A DNA stretch of 64,000 nt, from the NCBI RefSeq assembly GCF_050699935.1, contig NZ_JBOHGB010000023.1, positions 1 to 64,000 of the forward strand, given 5' to 3'. The notes under the pieces were generated by a model. It was given only the letters and a program-made list of their open reading frames with translations. It searched no databases and was not told the origin of the DNA. This stretch comes from Actinophytocola sp050699935. Its GTDB lineage: Bacteria; Actinomycetota; Actinomycetes; Mycobacteriales; Pseudonocardiaceae. Shown one piece after another: positions 37,922 to 47,323 of the stretch. A program made the position numbers and the translations under genes. The stretch's first letter is position 1; every line of letters starts with the position of its first letter.

Positions 37922-39589
37922 GTGCGACACACACGCCCGTCCATCGTGGTCGGGGCGCTAGCCGCTCTGACCCTCGTCCTGACCATGAGCGGCAACGCGG
38001 CGTCCGAGTCCGCGCCCGCCGAGCCTCGCGAGTCCGCCGAGTACCACGTCTCCGGCACGATCGACTCCCACGTCCGCAACGCGGTCGCCAAGACCGGCGC
38101 GGCGATCAACTCCGTCGAGCACGGGGCGCTGAACGTCACCGCCACGGCCGCGGAGGTGGCCGAGATCAAGGCGCTCGGCCTGCGGGTCGACGCCCAGCCC
38201 GGGCCCGTGCACACGCACGGCGGCACGAACCAGGCCGAGCCGTTCGACTTCCCCCCGGACGACTCGAACTACCACAACTACGCCGAGATGACCGCGGTGA
38301 TCGACACGGCGCTCGCCGATCACCCGAACCTGCTCAGCCGGCAGGTGATCGGCCAGTCCTACGAGGGCCGCGACATCGTGGCGCTCAAGATCTCCGACAA
38401 CGTCGGCACCGACGAGGCCGAGCCCGAGGTGCTGTTCACCCACCACCAGCACGCCCGTGAGCACCTCACCGTCGAGATGGCGCTGTACCTGCTGAGCGAG
38501 CTGACGGACTCCTACGGCACGGACACCCGGATCACGGGCCTGGTCGACAGCCGGGAGATCTGGATCGTCCCGGACCTGAACCCCGACGGCGGCGAGTACG
38601 ACATCCGCAACGGCTCCTACTCGGGGTGGCGCAAGAACCGCCAGCCGAACTCGGGCAGCTCCGCGGTCGGCACCGACCTGAACCGCAACTGGCCGTACAA
38701 CTGGGGTTGCTGCGGCGGCTCGTCCGGCAACCCGTCGAGCGAGACCTACCGCGGCGCGTCCGCGGGCTCCTCGCCCGAGGTGTCGGTGGTCATGGACTTC
38801 GTGCGCAGCCGCGTGGTCGACGGCGTGCAGCAGATCAGGACCAACATCGACTTCCACACGTTCTCCGAGCTGGTGCTCTGGCCGTACGGCTACACCTACG
38901 ACGACACCGCGCCCGGCATGAGCCAGCAGGACTACGACACGTTCGCCACGCTGGGCCGGCAGATGGCCGCCACCAACGACTACACGCCCGAGCAGGCCTC
39001 GGATCTCTACATCACCGACGGCTCGATCGACGACTGGCTGTGGGGCGACCAGCGGATCTACTCCTACACGTTCGAGATGTACCCGTCCGGCGGCGGGATC
39101 GACGGCTTCTACCCGCCCGACGAGGTGATCGGCCGGGAGACCGCGCGCAACCGCGAGGCCGTGCTCCTGTTCCTCGACTACTCCGACTGTCCGCCCCGGG
39201 TGATCGGCGCGACGTGCGACGGCACCGAGCCGCCGCCGACCGGGCCGTCGTTCGAGAACACCGACGACGTCGACATCCCGGACGCGGGCGACGCGGTGTC
39301 CAGCCCCATCGCGGTGACCGGCGTGACCGGCAACGCCCCGGCGGACCTGCAGGTGGCCGTGGACATCGAGCACACCTACCGCGGCGACCTGGAGATCGAC
39401 CTGGTCGCGCCGGACGGCACGGCCTACCGGCTCAAGAGCGCCAGCGGCAACGACTCGGCGAACGACGTGGTCGCGACCTTCCCGGTCGACGCGTCGAGCG
39501 AGGTCGCCGACGGCACCTGGCAGCTGCGGGTCCGCGACGTGTACCCGGCGGACACCGGCCACGTCGACTCCTGGCGACTCACCTTCTGA
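37922..39589 (+). CDS. Secreted M14 zinc carboxypeptidase with C-terminal P-domain
   Basis: This 555-aa exported metallopeptidase has a signal peptide (IVVGALAALTLVLTMSGNAA), then a propeptide, then a carboxypeptidase-A-type domain. The zinc site is THHQHAREHLTVEM (HxxE) with the third His in NIDFHTFSE, and TFEMYPSGG supplies the catalytic Glu. A final domain of about 110 residues (from FENTDDVDIPDAGDAV to DSWRLTF) is a proprotein-convertase P-domain, a beta-sandwich often cleaved off or used for stability. The GTG at 37922 has gggagg 5 nt upstream. The trypsin-like gene immediately downstream carries the same P-domain, so the two are probably secreted together for protein degradation. Confidence 0.9.
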   Translation: MRHTRPSIVVGALAALTLVLTMSGNAASESAPAEPRESAEYHVSGTIDSHVRNAVAKTGAAINSVEHGALNVTATAAEVAEIKALGLRVDAQPGPVHTHGGTNQAEPFDFPPDDSNYHNYAEMTAVIDTALADHPNLLSRQVIGQSYEGRDIVALKISDNVGTDEAEPEVLFTHHQHAREHLTVEMALYLLSELTDSYGTDTRITGLVDSREIWIVPDLNPDGGEYDIRNGSYSGWRKNRQPNSGSSAVGTDLNRNWPYNWGCCGGSSGNPSSETYRGASAGSSPEVSVVMDFVRSRVVDGVQQIRTNIDFHTFSELVLWPYGYTYDDTAPGMSQQDYDTFATLGRQMAATNDYTPEQASDLYITDGSIDDWLWGDQRIYSYTFEMYPSGGGIDGFYPPDEVIGRETARNREAVLLFLDYSDCPPRVIGATCDGTEPPPTGPSFENTDDVDIPDAGDAVSSPIAVTGVTGNAPADLQVAVDIEHTYRGDLEIDLVAPDGTAYRLKSASGNDSANDVVATFPVDASSEVADGTWQLRVRDVYPADTGHVDSWRLTF

Positions 39590-39627
39590 TCCCGAGTTCT
39601 TCCCTGCACCGAAAGGACATCCGACAC

Positions 39628-40809
39628 ATGACCCCGCACTGGAAGTCGACGTTCAGACGCCTCGCCGCGCTCGTCGCGGTCGGCGCCGCGGCAGCCGTCG
39701 GCACGGCCGTCGGCCAGTCCGCAGCCGCCTCCGACCCCGCACCCGGGGACGACGTGCAGCCGCAGGTGGTCGGCGGCGTGCCGGCGGCCCAGGGTGAGTT
39801 CCCGTGGATGGTGCGCCTGTCCATGGGCTGCGGCGGCGCCCTGTACACGCCGCAGATCGTGCTGACCGCGGCGCACTGCGTGGACGGCACCGGCAACGAC
39901 ACGAGCATCACCGCCACGCTGGGCGCGGTGGACCTGCAGGACCCGAACCGGATCACGGTCCGGTCCAGCTACGTCCACCAGTCGCCGGGCTACGAGAACC
40001 CGTCCGGCGACGACTGGGCGCTGATCAAGCTGGCCCAGCCGGTCAGCGGGATCCCGACGCTGGCGGTCGCGGACACAACGGCCTACGACAGTGGCACGTT
40101 CACCGTCGCCGGCTGGGGCGCGGCGGTCGAGGGCGGCGGGCAGCAGCGCCACCTGCTCAAGGCCGAGGTCCCGTTCATCACCGACGAGCAGTGCGGCCAG
40201 GCCTACAGCGAGCTGGTGGCGGCCGAGGAGATCTGCGCGGGCAACTGGGACGACGGCGGCGTGGACACCTGCCAGGGCGACTCCGGCGGCCCGATGTTCC
40301 GGCGCGACGACGCCGGCGAGTGGATCCAGGTCGGCATCGTGAGCTGGGGCTACGGCTGCGCGCGGCCGGAGAACCCCGGCGTGTACGCCCAGACCAGCAC
40401 GTTCGCCGCGGCCATCGCGGCGGCCGCGGCGGAGCTGGGTGGCGACGACCCGACGCCGACCTGTGCCACGCAGGCCAACACCACCCGAGTGTCCATTCCG
40501 GACGCCGGCGCGGCCGTCACCAGCCCGGTGACGATCTCCGGCTGCAGCGGGGCCGCGTCGTCGAGCACGCGGGCCGAGGTGCACATCACCCACACCTACC
40601 GCGGTGACCTGCGGATCGACCTGATCGCCCCGGACGGTACGGCCTACCGGCTGAAGAACTCCTCCGGCGGCGACTCGGCGAACGACGTCGACGAGACCTA
40701 CACAGTCGACGCGTCCTCCGAGACCGCGAACGGCACCTGGAACCTGCGGGTGCGCGACGTGTTCGGCGCCGACGTCGGCACGCTCGACAGCTGGAGCCTG
40801 TCCGTCTGA
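39628..40809 (+). CDS. Secreted trypsin-like serine protease with P-domain
   Basis: The 393-aa product is an S1 family peptidase. The signal peptide (LAALVAVGAAAAVGTAVGQS) and short propeptide end at VVGGVPAAQGEFPW, the usual activation-site pattern. The triad is His in LTAAHCVDG, Asp in GDDWALIKL and Ser in CQGDSGGPMF. The binding-pocket residue six before the catalytic Ser is Asp (VDTCQGDS), predicting Arg/Lys specificity. The C-terminal P-domain (VSIPDAGAAVTSP to DSWSLSV) closely matches that of the carboxypeptidase upstream, 38 bp away. Terminated by a strong hairpin. Confidence 0.92.
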   Translation: MTPHWKSTFRRLAALVAVGAAAAVGTAVGQSAAASDPAPGDDVQPQVVGGVPAAQGEFPWMVRLSMGCGGALYTPQIVLTAAHCVDGTGNDTSITATLGAVDLQDPNRITVRSSYVHQSPGYENPSGDDWALIKLAQPVSGIPTLAVADTTAYDSGTFTVAGWGAAVEGGGQQRHLLKAEVPFITDEQCGQAYSELVAAEEICAGNWDDGGVDTCQGDSGGPMFRRDDAGEWIQVGIVSWGYGCARPENPGVYAQTSTFAAAIAAAAAELGGDDPTPTCATQANTTRVSIPDAGAAVTSPVTISGCSGAASSSTRAEVHITHTYRGDLRIDLIAPDGTAYRLKNSSGGDSANDVDETYTVDASSETANGTWNLRVRDVFGADVGTLDSWSLSV

Positions 40810-40836
40810 ACGTTCTGTCCGGTAAGTCCGAACGGC

Positions 40837-40874
40837 CGAGGGTCACCCCCGCGATCTTCCGGGGGTGGCCCTCG
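40837..40874 (+). terminator. Terminator after the protease gene
   Basis: cgagggtcaccccc (40837-40850) and gggggtggccctcg (40861-40874) form a 14-bp stem (one G-T pair) with a 10-nt loop, 28 bp after the protease stop, followed by ggtcgttt. Confidence 0.8.
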
Positions 40875-40939
40875 GGTCGTTTCGAGGGCAAGATACGTCC
40901 AAGTTACCTTGGGGTAGCGCCCTCGACGAGGAGAAAAGC

Positions 40940-42736
40940 ATGCGAGAACTCGCCGTCCCGCCGATGGCCACGGTGCCGAGCAGCGGCGGCCTGGCCGACG
41001 TCGTCTTCACCAACGCCGACGAGGCGCCCGACTCCGTCTCGTTCCGGCGCAAGGTCGCGGGCACCTGGCGGGACGTCACCGCGACTCAGTTCCTCGCCGA
41101 GGTCGTCGCCGTCGCCAAGGGCCTGGTCGCGTCCGGCATCGAACCGGGCGAGCGGATCGGCATCCTGTCCGCGAACTGCTACGAGTGGACCCTGTTCGAC
41201 TTCGCCGTGTGGGCCGTGGGAGCGGTCTCGGTCCCGATCTACGTGACCTCCTCCGAGGAGCAGATCGAGTGGATCATGTCCGACTCCGGCGCGGTCGCGG
41301 TCGTCGCCGAGAACCCCGGCCTGGTGGCGAAGGTCGAGTCCGTCCGCGGCAAGCTGGACGACCTGCGCCACGTCTGGCGGATCGACGACGACGCGGTCGG
41401 CACCCTCGTCGCGGCGGGCAAGGACGTGTCCGACGAGGAGATCCAGCGCCGGCGCACCGCGGTCGGCCCGGCGGACCTGGCGACGATCATCTACACCTCC
41501 GGCACCACGGGCCGGCCCAAGGGCGTGGTGCTCACCCACCAGAACCTGTTCGCCTCGGTGGGCAACGCCGTCGAGTACCTCGCGCCGATGTTCAAGGGCG
41601 CCACCGGGGTGGAGGCCAGCACGCTGCTGTTCCTGCCGCTCGCGCACGTGTTCGGCCGCATGGTCGAGGTGGGCGCGGTGATGGCCCGGGCCACGGTCGG
41701 GCACTGGGCGGACGTCAAGACACTCACCGACAACCTCGCCGCGTTCCGGCCGACGTTCATCCTGTCCGTGCCGTACGTGTTCGAGAAGGTCTACAACGGC
41801 GCGCGGCAGAAGGCGCACATGGCCGGCAAGGGCAAGATCTTCGACGCCGCCGCGGCCACCGCGATCGCGTACAGCGAGGCCGGCGACCGGGCCGGCCTCG
41901 GGCTCAAGCTCAAGCACGCGGTGTTCGACCGCCTGGTGTACAGCAAGTTGCGGGCCGCGCTCGGCGGGCGCGTGCAGTACGCGATCTCCGGCGGGGCCGC
42001 GCTCGGCACGCGGCTGACGCATTTCTTCCGTGGCGTCGGGATCACCGTGTTCGAGGGCTACGGGCTGACCGAGTCGACCGCCGCGTCGGTGGTCAACGCC
42101 CCGGGCGCGTTCAAGCCCGGCACGGTCGGCAAGCCGCTGCCCGGCACGGCGGTGCGCGTCCGTGACGACGGCGAGATCGAGCTGCGCGGCGACGGTGTGT
42201 TCCCCCGGTACTGGCACAACGAGGATGCCACGCGCGAGGCCATCGACGCGGACAGCTGGTTCGCCACCGGCGACCTCGGCGAGCTCGACGACGACGGGTT
42301 CCTGCGGATCACCGGGCGAAAGAAGGAGATCCTGGTGACCAGCGGCGGCAAGAACGTCGCGCCGTCGGTGATCGAGGACCGGATCACCGCGCATCCGTTG
42401 GTGGGTCAGGCTTTCGTCGTCGGCGACGGGCAGAAGTACGTGGCCGCGCTCGTCACGATCGACGCCGACTATTTCGGATACTGGAAGACCACGGCCGGAA
42501 AGCCCGAGTCCGCGACCGTGTCCGACCTCGCCGAGGACCCCGACCTGCTCGCCGAGATCCAGCGTGCGGTGGACGAGGGCAACCTCGCGGTGTCGACGGC
42601 GGAGTCGGTACGCAAGTTCCGGGTGCTGGACACCGAATTCAACCCGGAGAACGGGTATCTGACGCCTTCGCTGAAGCTAAAGCGGAGCGTGATCATGAAG
42701 GATTTCGCGAAGGAAGTGGACACGCTATATTCCTGA
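40940..42736 (+). CDS. Long-chain fatty acid-CoA ligase (AMP-forming, FadD15-like)
   Basis: This 598-aa adenylate-forming enzyme activates long-chain fatty acids to acyl-CoA. It has the AMP-binding signature IIYTSGTTGRPKGVVLTHQN, FEGYGLTEST, the Asp/Arg pair in WFATGDLGELDDDGFLRITG and the motif GRKKEILVTSGGKNVAP, with the catalytic Lys expected in SLKLKR near the C-terminus. Length and pattern match the FadD15/FAA1 group. gaggag lies before the ATG at 40940. It is alone in its transcription unit after a terminator. It could feed the biosynthetic KAS III, but distance and family breadth favour general metabolism. Confidence 0.9.
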   Translation: MRELAVPPMATVPSSGGLADVVFTNADEAPDSVSFRRKVAGTWRDVTATQFLAEVVAVAKGLVASGIEPGERIGILSANCYEWTLFDFAVWAVGAVSVPIYVTSSEEQIEWIMSDSGAVAVVAENPGLVAKVESVRGKLDDLRHVWRIDDDAVGTLVAAGKDVSDEEIQRRRTAVGPADLATIIYTSGTTGRPKGVVLTHQNLFASVGNAVEYLAPMFKGATGVEASTLLFLPLAHVFGRMVEVGAVMARATVGHWADVKTLTDNLAAFRPTFILSVPYVFEKVYNGARQKAHMAGKGKIFDAAAATAIAYSEAGDRAGLGLKLKHAVFDRLVYSKLRAALGGRVQYAISGGAALGTRLTHFFRGVGITVFEGYGLTESTAASVVNAPGAFKPGTVGKPLPGTAVRVRDDGEIELRGDGVFPRYWHNEDATREAIDADSWFATGDLGELDDDGFLRITGRKKEILVTSGGKNVAPSVIEDRITAHPLVGQAFVVGDGQKYVAALVTIDADYFGYWKTTAGKPESATVSDLAEDPDLLAEIQRAVDEGNLAVSTAESVRKFRVLDTEFNPENGYLTPSLKLKRSVIMKDFAKEVDTLYS

Positions 42737-42831
42737 TTTCGTGACCGATCGACCACTGTCGATCACCGGGTAGAGTTTTTCCCGACCGGGACCAATCAGG
42801 CGTCCTGTTGGCAACTTGGAGGGGTCGGGCG

Positions 42832-44547
42832 ATGGGGCGACACTCGTCGGGCAGGCCACACGGTGTGCGTGGGCTGCGCTCGCGGTCGCCGGTGGTCCTG
42901 CTGTCCGCGCTGCTGGTGTTCGCGCTGCTCGGCTGGTTCACGTTCGACTTCCTGCGCGACCGGCTGCGTGCCTCCAGCTGCGACACCACCACGGTCGTCA
43001 ACGTCACCGCGGCGGCCGACATCGCGCCGGCGGTCACCCAGATCGGCAACCGGGTGTCCGAACAGGATGAAGGCGCCTGCTACAAGGTCAAGGTGACGAC
43101 CCGGGACTCGGCCAGCACGGCCGAGTCGCTCGTGGTGTCCGACGGCACCGAGCGGCCGGACGTGTGGATTCCCGAATCGACGATCTGGCTGCAGCGCGCG
43201 CAGGACAAGGGTGCGTGGAACGTGCCGGTCACCGGGACGTCGATCGCCAACTCGCCGGTCGTGGTGGCGCTGACCGAGGGCACCGCGAGCCGGCTCGGCT
43301 GGCCGCAGAAGTCACCGTCGTGGTCGCAGCTGTTCGGCCCGGACGCCCGTGACCTGACCATCGGCATGCCCGACCCGGCGCGGGAGCCGACCGGGGTGTC
43401 GACCCTGTTCGGCGTGCGCGAGCTGCTCGGCACCGGGCCGAACGCCGGCCAGCGGGTCACGACCGAGCTGCGCCGGCTGTCGCCGAACGTGGCGGAGGAG
43501 CAGGCCGACCTGTTCGGGCGGTTGCCGGGTGCGGACAGCACGGACCAGCCGCTGGACGGCTTCCCCACCTCGGAGGTCTCGGTCCTGCGGCACAACGCGA
43601 AGCAGAGCGGCGGGCCGCTGGTGGCGGCGTACGCGCAGCCGGCGGTGCCGGCACTGGACTTCCCGTTCGTCGTGCTGCCGGACACCAAGCCGGACAAGCG
43701 CGAGGCCGCGGAGCGGTTCCTCAAGGTACTGATCGACCAGCAGTCGGCGGAGACGCTGGGCGACGCCGGTTTCCGCACCCCGGACGGCGAGATGCTGCGC
43801 GACCGGGCGGGCGACCGGCGCACGACGTCGCAGAAGCTGACCCCGCAGCCGATGCCCAACCCGACCGACGTCGACACCGCCCTCAACGAGTGGGCGGGCG
43901 TCAACCTGAGCGCGCGGATCCAGGTGCTGCTGGACGTGTCGGGGTCGATGAACGAGCCGGTGCCGGGCACCGGGCAGAACCGCATGGCGGTGACCCTGAA
44001 AGCGGCGGAGCTGGGCATCGGCCTGATGAAGCCGACGACGAAGATCGGCCTGTGGACGTTCTCCACCAACCTCGACGGGCCGAACAAGGACTACAAGGAG
44101 CTGCTGCCCGTCCGGCCCGTCGCCGAGCAGCTCTCCGGTGGCGCGCTCGACCAGCTGCGCGCGGTGACGGCACTGGAGGGCGGCGCGACCGGCCTGTACG
44201 ACACCACGCTGGCCGCGTACCGCTCGGCGACGCAGAACTTCGAGGCGGGCCGGATCAACCTGGTCGTGGTGCTGACCGACGGCCGCAACGAGGACGGCGC
44301 CGGGATCGACCGGGCGCAGCTGCTGAGCGAGCTGGGCGAGCTGCGCGACCCACGCCGCCCGGTACAGATCGTCGGCATCGGCATCGGCCCGGACACCGAC
44401 GAGGCCGAGCTGAAGGCGATCGCCGGCGCGACCGGCGGCCAGGCCTTCACCGCACCGGACCCCACCAAGATCAACGATATCTTCTACCAGGCGCTGTCCA
44501 AGCTGCTCTGCCAACCACCGTCCTGCCAGCCCGCCTCGGGCGGCTGA
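42832..44547 (+). CDS. Membrane-anchored substrate-binding/VWA protein
   Basis: The protein (571 aa) has an N-terminal membrane anchor (VVLLSALLVFALLGWFTFDF), then a periplasmic-binding-protein-like domain (about 50-330: VNVTAAADIAPAVTQIGNRV; DVWIPESTIWLQRAQDKGAW), then a C-terminal von Willebrand A domain (about 365-560) with an intact MIDAS (DVSGSM, then T in the next loop and LTDGRNEDG). The combination occurs in actinobacterial envelope proteins of unknown role. ttggagggg lies about 10 nt before the ATG. It likely acts outside the cell in metal-dependent adhesion or assembly; the ligand is unknown. Confidence 0.82.
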   Translation: MGRHSSGRPHGVRGLRSRSPVVLLSALLVFALLGWFTFDFLRDRLRASSCDTTTVVNVTAAADIAPAVTQIGNRVSEQDEGACYKVKVTTRDSASTAESLVVSDGTERPDVWIPESTIWLQRAQDKGAWNVPVTGTSIANSPVVVALTEGTASRLGWPQKSPSWSQLFGPDARDLTIGMPDPAREPTGVSTLFGVRELLGTGPNAGQRVTTELRRLSPNVAEEQADLFGRLPGADSTDQPLDGFPTSEVSVLRHNAKQSGGPLVAAYAQPAVPALDFPFVVLPDTKPDKREAAERFLKVLIDQQSAETLGDAGFRTPDGEMLRDRAGDRRTTSQKLTPQPMPNPTDVDTALNEWAGVNLSARIQVLLDVSGSMNEPVPGTGQNRMAVTLKAAELGIGLMKPTTKIGLWTFSTNLDGPNKDYKELLPVRPVAEQLSGGALDQLRAVTALEGGATGLYDTTLAAYRSATQNFEAGRINLVVVLTDGRNEDGAGIDRAQLLSELGELRDPRRPVQIVGIGIGPDTDEAELKAIAGATGGQAFTAPDPTKINDIFYQALSKLLCQPPSCQPASGG

Positions 44548-44649
44548 CCCCGTCCGTTCGTAGGTTTCTCACTCGGTGGCTCGCGTTACGGTTGCGCACC
44601 CCTCACGATAGGGAGGCGAGTCGGGCTCATCGAGGCGACGAGGAGAGCC

Positions 44650-46464
44650 GTGTCGAGCGTGGTTGCCGGGGACGAGCACATGGCCGCACCGCGACACCTG
44701 GGTGCCCGTCATGCCAGACGCCGGTTCAGCTCGCCGGTGGCCGTCGCGGCCCTCGTCACCGCGGCCGTGCCGTTCGCCGTGCACGCGCTGGCGATGCTGG
44801 GCGGGTACTTCGGCCAGGACGACTTCATCATCACCTACCGCGCCGCGCACGCCGCGCCCTACGACCTCGCCTTCCTCTTCCAGGACTACAACGGCCACCT
44901 CCAGCCCGGCGCCTTCCTCCTCGCCTGGCTCGTCACCGCCGTGGCGCCGCTCAACCACACCGTCGCCGTGCTGCCGATACTCGCTGTGCACGCGGTCACG
45001 CTCTGGCTGTGCTGGCGCGTGTTCGTCCGGCTCTTCGGCGAGCGTTGGGCGAACCTGGCGCCCTTCGCCGTCTTCGCCGCCTCGCCGGTCATCCTCTTTC
45101 CCACCCTCTGGTGGGCCTACGCCATGCAGCTGTTCCCCTTGCTGCTGGCCATGTTCGCCGCCCTGCACGCGCACCTGCGCTACCTCGACGAGGCCCGGCC
45201 GCGCCACGCCGTGGCCGCGGCGTGCTGGACGCTCGCCGGGCTCGCGTTCTACGAGAAGGCGGCACTGATCCCCGCGGTGCTGGTGGGCGTCACGGTCCTG
45301 CTCGCCCCGCGGGACGAGGTCGCGCCGATCATGTGGGCGCTGCGCCGGCACCGGTGGGTCTGGCTCGCCCAGGGCGCGCTGATCGCCGGCTTCGCCGTGC
45401 TGTACCTGAGCCTGACGGCCAGCCAGACCAGCGGCGACCCGGTCACCAGCCGGACGATCGTCGAGTTCACCGGGCGGTCCATTGTGGACACGCTGCTGCC
45501 CGGGATGTTCGGCGGTCCGTTCACCGCGTCGGACAGTGGCGCGGCCTGGCAGACACCGCCGCCGGTGGTGCGGATGGTCGCGATGATGGCGGCGGTCGCC
45601 GTGGTCGTGGTGAGCGCGGTCCGCTCCCGGCGCCGCGCGCTGCTTCCGTGGCTGTTCCTCGCCGCCTACCTGGCCGTCGACCTGACCCTCGTGGCCACGA
45701 CCCGGCTCGGCGTGGTGGGCCCGGCCGTGGCGACCGACCCGCGCTACCTCGCCGACGTCGTGCCGGTGGCGGTGCTGTGCGCCGCGTTCGCGTTCCTGCC
45801 GCACGACGAGCCGCGCCGGCCCGAGCAACCGCAGACGCGCCTGGCGGTCATCGCGGTCACGGCCCTGCTCGTGGCCGGCTCGGTGGTGAGCTTCCTGCGG
45901 CTCGCCCCGGCCCTCCAGTTCCACCAGGCCCGCGACTACGTGACCACCGCCCGCGTGGCCATCGCCGAGCGCCCCGGCATGGTCCTCTTCGACGGCGGCG
46001 TGCCCGGCGACATCATGATCGGCTGGTTCCTCGAGGATGCCACCACCTCGCGCGTCGTCGGCCTCGTGCCGGAGCAGCCGCGGTTCGACCGACCCGCCGA
46101 ACAGATCTACCGGCTCGACGACACCGGCAACCCGCAGCCGATCCGTGAGCTGGCGGCCACCGTGTCCGCGGTGCCGGGTCCCGTGGAGAAGTGCGGCTAC
46201 CTGGTCGAGGACGGCGAGGTCCGCATCCCGCTGCACCGCGCGGTGCCCGGCCGCCAGATCGTGCGCATCGGCTACTACACCTCCGACACCGGCCCCGGCA
46301 CGGTCCGCGTGGGCGAGCGCTCCTACCCGGTCCGCTTCACCGAGGGCCTGCACGTGGTCAACGTCGTGGCGCAGGGCCCGCTCACCGAGGTCCAGGTGCG
46401 CCGCAGCATCGACATCGCCCCGCTGTGCGTCACCGACGTCCAGGTCGGCGTGCCCCCCACGTAG
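44650..46464 (+). CDS. Polytopic membrane protein, GT-C-like glycosyltransferase candidate
   Basis: This 604-aa protein has about 10 membrane helices in the first 430 residues and a soluble C-terminal beta-rich domain (about 435-604). The loop after the first helix reads GGYFGQDDFIITYRAA; the Asp pair fits the DD/DxD acid motif found in GT-C lipid-linked sugar transferases. The start GTG 44650 follows gaggag. Its neighbours (AftD, flippase, methyltransferases, GT4) belong to cell-envelope polysaccharide assembly, supporting that class; donor and acceptor cannot be named. Confidence 0.65.
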   Translation: MSSVVAGDEHMAAPRHLGARHARRRFSSPVAVAALVTAAVPFAVHALAMLGGYFGQDDFIITYRAAHAAPYDLAFLFQDYNGHLQPGAFLLAWLVTAVAPLNHTVAVLPILAVHAVTLWLCWRVFVRLFGERWANLAPFAVFAASPVILFPTLWWAYAMQLFPLLLAMFAALHAHLRYLDEARPRHAVAAACWTLAGLAFYEKAALIPAVLVGVTVLLAPRDEVAPIMWALRRHRWVWLAQGALIAGFAVLYLSLTASQTSGDPVTSRTIVEFTGRSIVDTLLPGMFGGPFTASDSGAAWQTPPPVVRMVAMMAAVAVVVVSAVRSRRRALLPWLFLAAYLAVDLTLVATTRLGVVGPAVATDPRYLADVVPVAVLCAAFAFLPHDEPRRPEQPQTRLAVIAVTALLVAGSVVSFLRLAPALQFHQARDYVTTARVAIAERPGMVLFDGGVPGDIMIGWFLEDATTSRVVGLVPEQPRFDRPAEQIYRLDDTGNPQPIRELAATVSAVPGPVEKCGYLVEDGEVRIPLHRAVPGRQIVRIGYYTSDTGPGTVRVGERSYPVRFTEGLHVVNVVAQGPLTEVQVRRSIDIAPLCVTDVQVGVPPT

Positions 46465-46507
46465 CCCGCCGGCCGCCGGCCGCGGCCCCGGCCCCGCGCC
46501 GGCCGAA

Positions 46508-46564
46508 GTGCCTGGAAGGACGCCTTCCGGACGCTCCGTGCCCGCAAGGACGCCTTCCAGGCAC
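46508..46564. terminator. Terminator of the AAGGACGCCTT family (copy 3, variant)
   Basis: The outer stem is gtgcctggaagg (46508-46519) with ccttccaggcac (46553-46564). Unlike copies 1 and 2, the core aaggacgcctt is present twice in the same orientation, and the first copy can fold on itself (ggaagg acg ccttcc). It lies between convergent genes. Confidence 0.75.
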
Positions 46565-47268
46565 TAGAACGGGTCGTACGGGCCGTGGTGGCCGAGCCAG
46601 CCGGCCACCCGGCGCAGCCGCAGCCGCAGCAGGATCTTGATGAACACGTTCCAGGAGAACCAGGGCAGCTGGGCGACCACGCGCAGCCGGTCGGCGAACC
46701 GCGGCCGGGACCGGATGAACCGGGCCATCGAGCGGCTCCGGTCGAGGTAGGTGTATCGCGAGCCGAACAGCACCTTGGCGATCGTGCCGAGCGTGACGCC
46801 GATCGAGGAGTAGCAGTCGTGCACGAGGATCTCGCCGCCCGCGGGCAGGTGGTCCGACCAGCGCAGGTCGTCGGTGTAGGTCCAGTAGTCGTGCTTGCCG
46901 TCGACGTAGAGCAGGTCGATCGGCCGGTCCCAGTCCGGTCGCAGCGTGGTCGAGTAGCCCACGACCAGCTCCACGACGTCGGTGAGCCCGGCCGCGGCGA
47001 GGTTCGCCTCGAACAGGTCACGGGTCGACGCGCCGCCGAAGAGCTTGCCGTCGACGAACGCGTCGATCGCGATCACCCGGGCGCCGACCGCGCGGGACGC
47101 ATGACCGAGGATCACCGTGGATCTGCCCTGGTGGCTGCCGATCTCCAGCACGGTCGTGCCCGGCTCGAGCCGGAGCACCGCGTCCCAGAGCATCCTGGCC
47201 TGGTCTTCGGTGAGCCAGCCCGGAATGTCGGCCACGGACTCCCAGACGTGGTCGAAGTCCACCGGCAC
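46564..47268 (-). CDS. Class I SAM-dependent methyltransferase
   Basis: The 234-aa product is a Methyltransf_24-type protein: GTTVLEIGSHQGRSTVILGH (motif I), VIAIDAFVDGKLFGG, then PIDLLYVDGKHDYWTYTDDL and ILVHDCYSSIG. The start GTG 47268 (reading PVDFDHVWESVADIPGWL next) is preferred; the extended frame crosses the start of aftD. The C-terminus is basic with hydrophobic patches and may touch the membrane. Divergent from aftD by 55 bp, so a role in modifying envelope sugars is likely but unproven. Confidence 0.82.
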   Translation of the reverse strand: MPVDFDHVWESVADIPGWLTEDQARMLWDAVLRLEPGTTVLEIGSHQGRSTVILGHASRAVGARVIAIDAFVDGKLFGGASTRDLFEANLAAAGLTDVVELVVGYSTTLRPDWDRPIDLLYVDGKHDYWTYTDDLRWSDHLPAGGEILVHDCYSSIGVTLGTIAKVLFGSRYTYLDRSRSMARFIRSRPRFADRLRVVAQLPWFSWNVFIKILLRLRLRRVAGWLGHHGPYDPF

Positions 47269-47323
47269 CTGCCTACGGAGAAGCCAACTTTGGTCGGGCC
47301 ACCCTAGCCCTAATATTCGAGCA

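Noticed and set aside
40940..42736. Acyl-CoA ligase as the starter-supplying enzyme of the cluster
   Set aside because: It is more than 8 kb away in its own transcription unit and matches a housekeeping FadD type, with no SARP-type repeats in its promoter.
44569..46353. A 594-codon minus-strand open frame
   Set aside because: It lies opposite a polytopic membrane protein with well-formed helices; its own composition (Gly, Arg, His, Asp runs) is typical of shadow frames.
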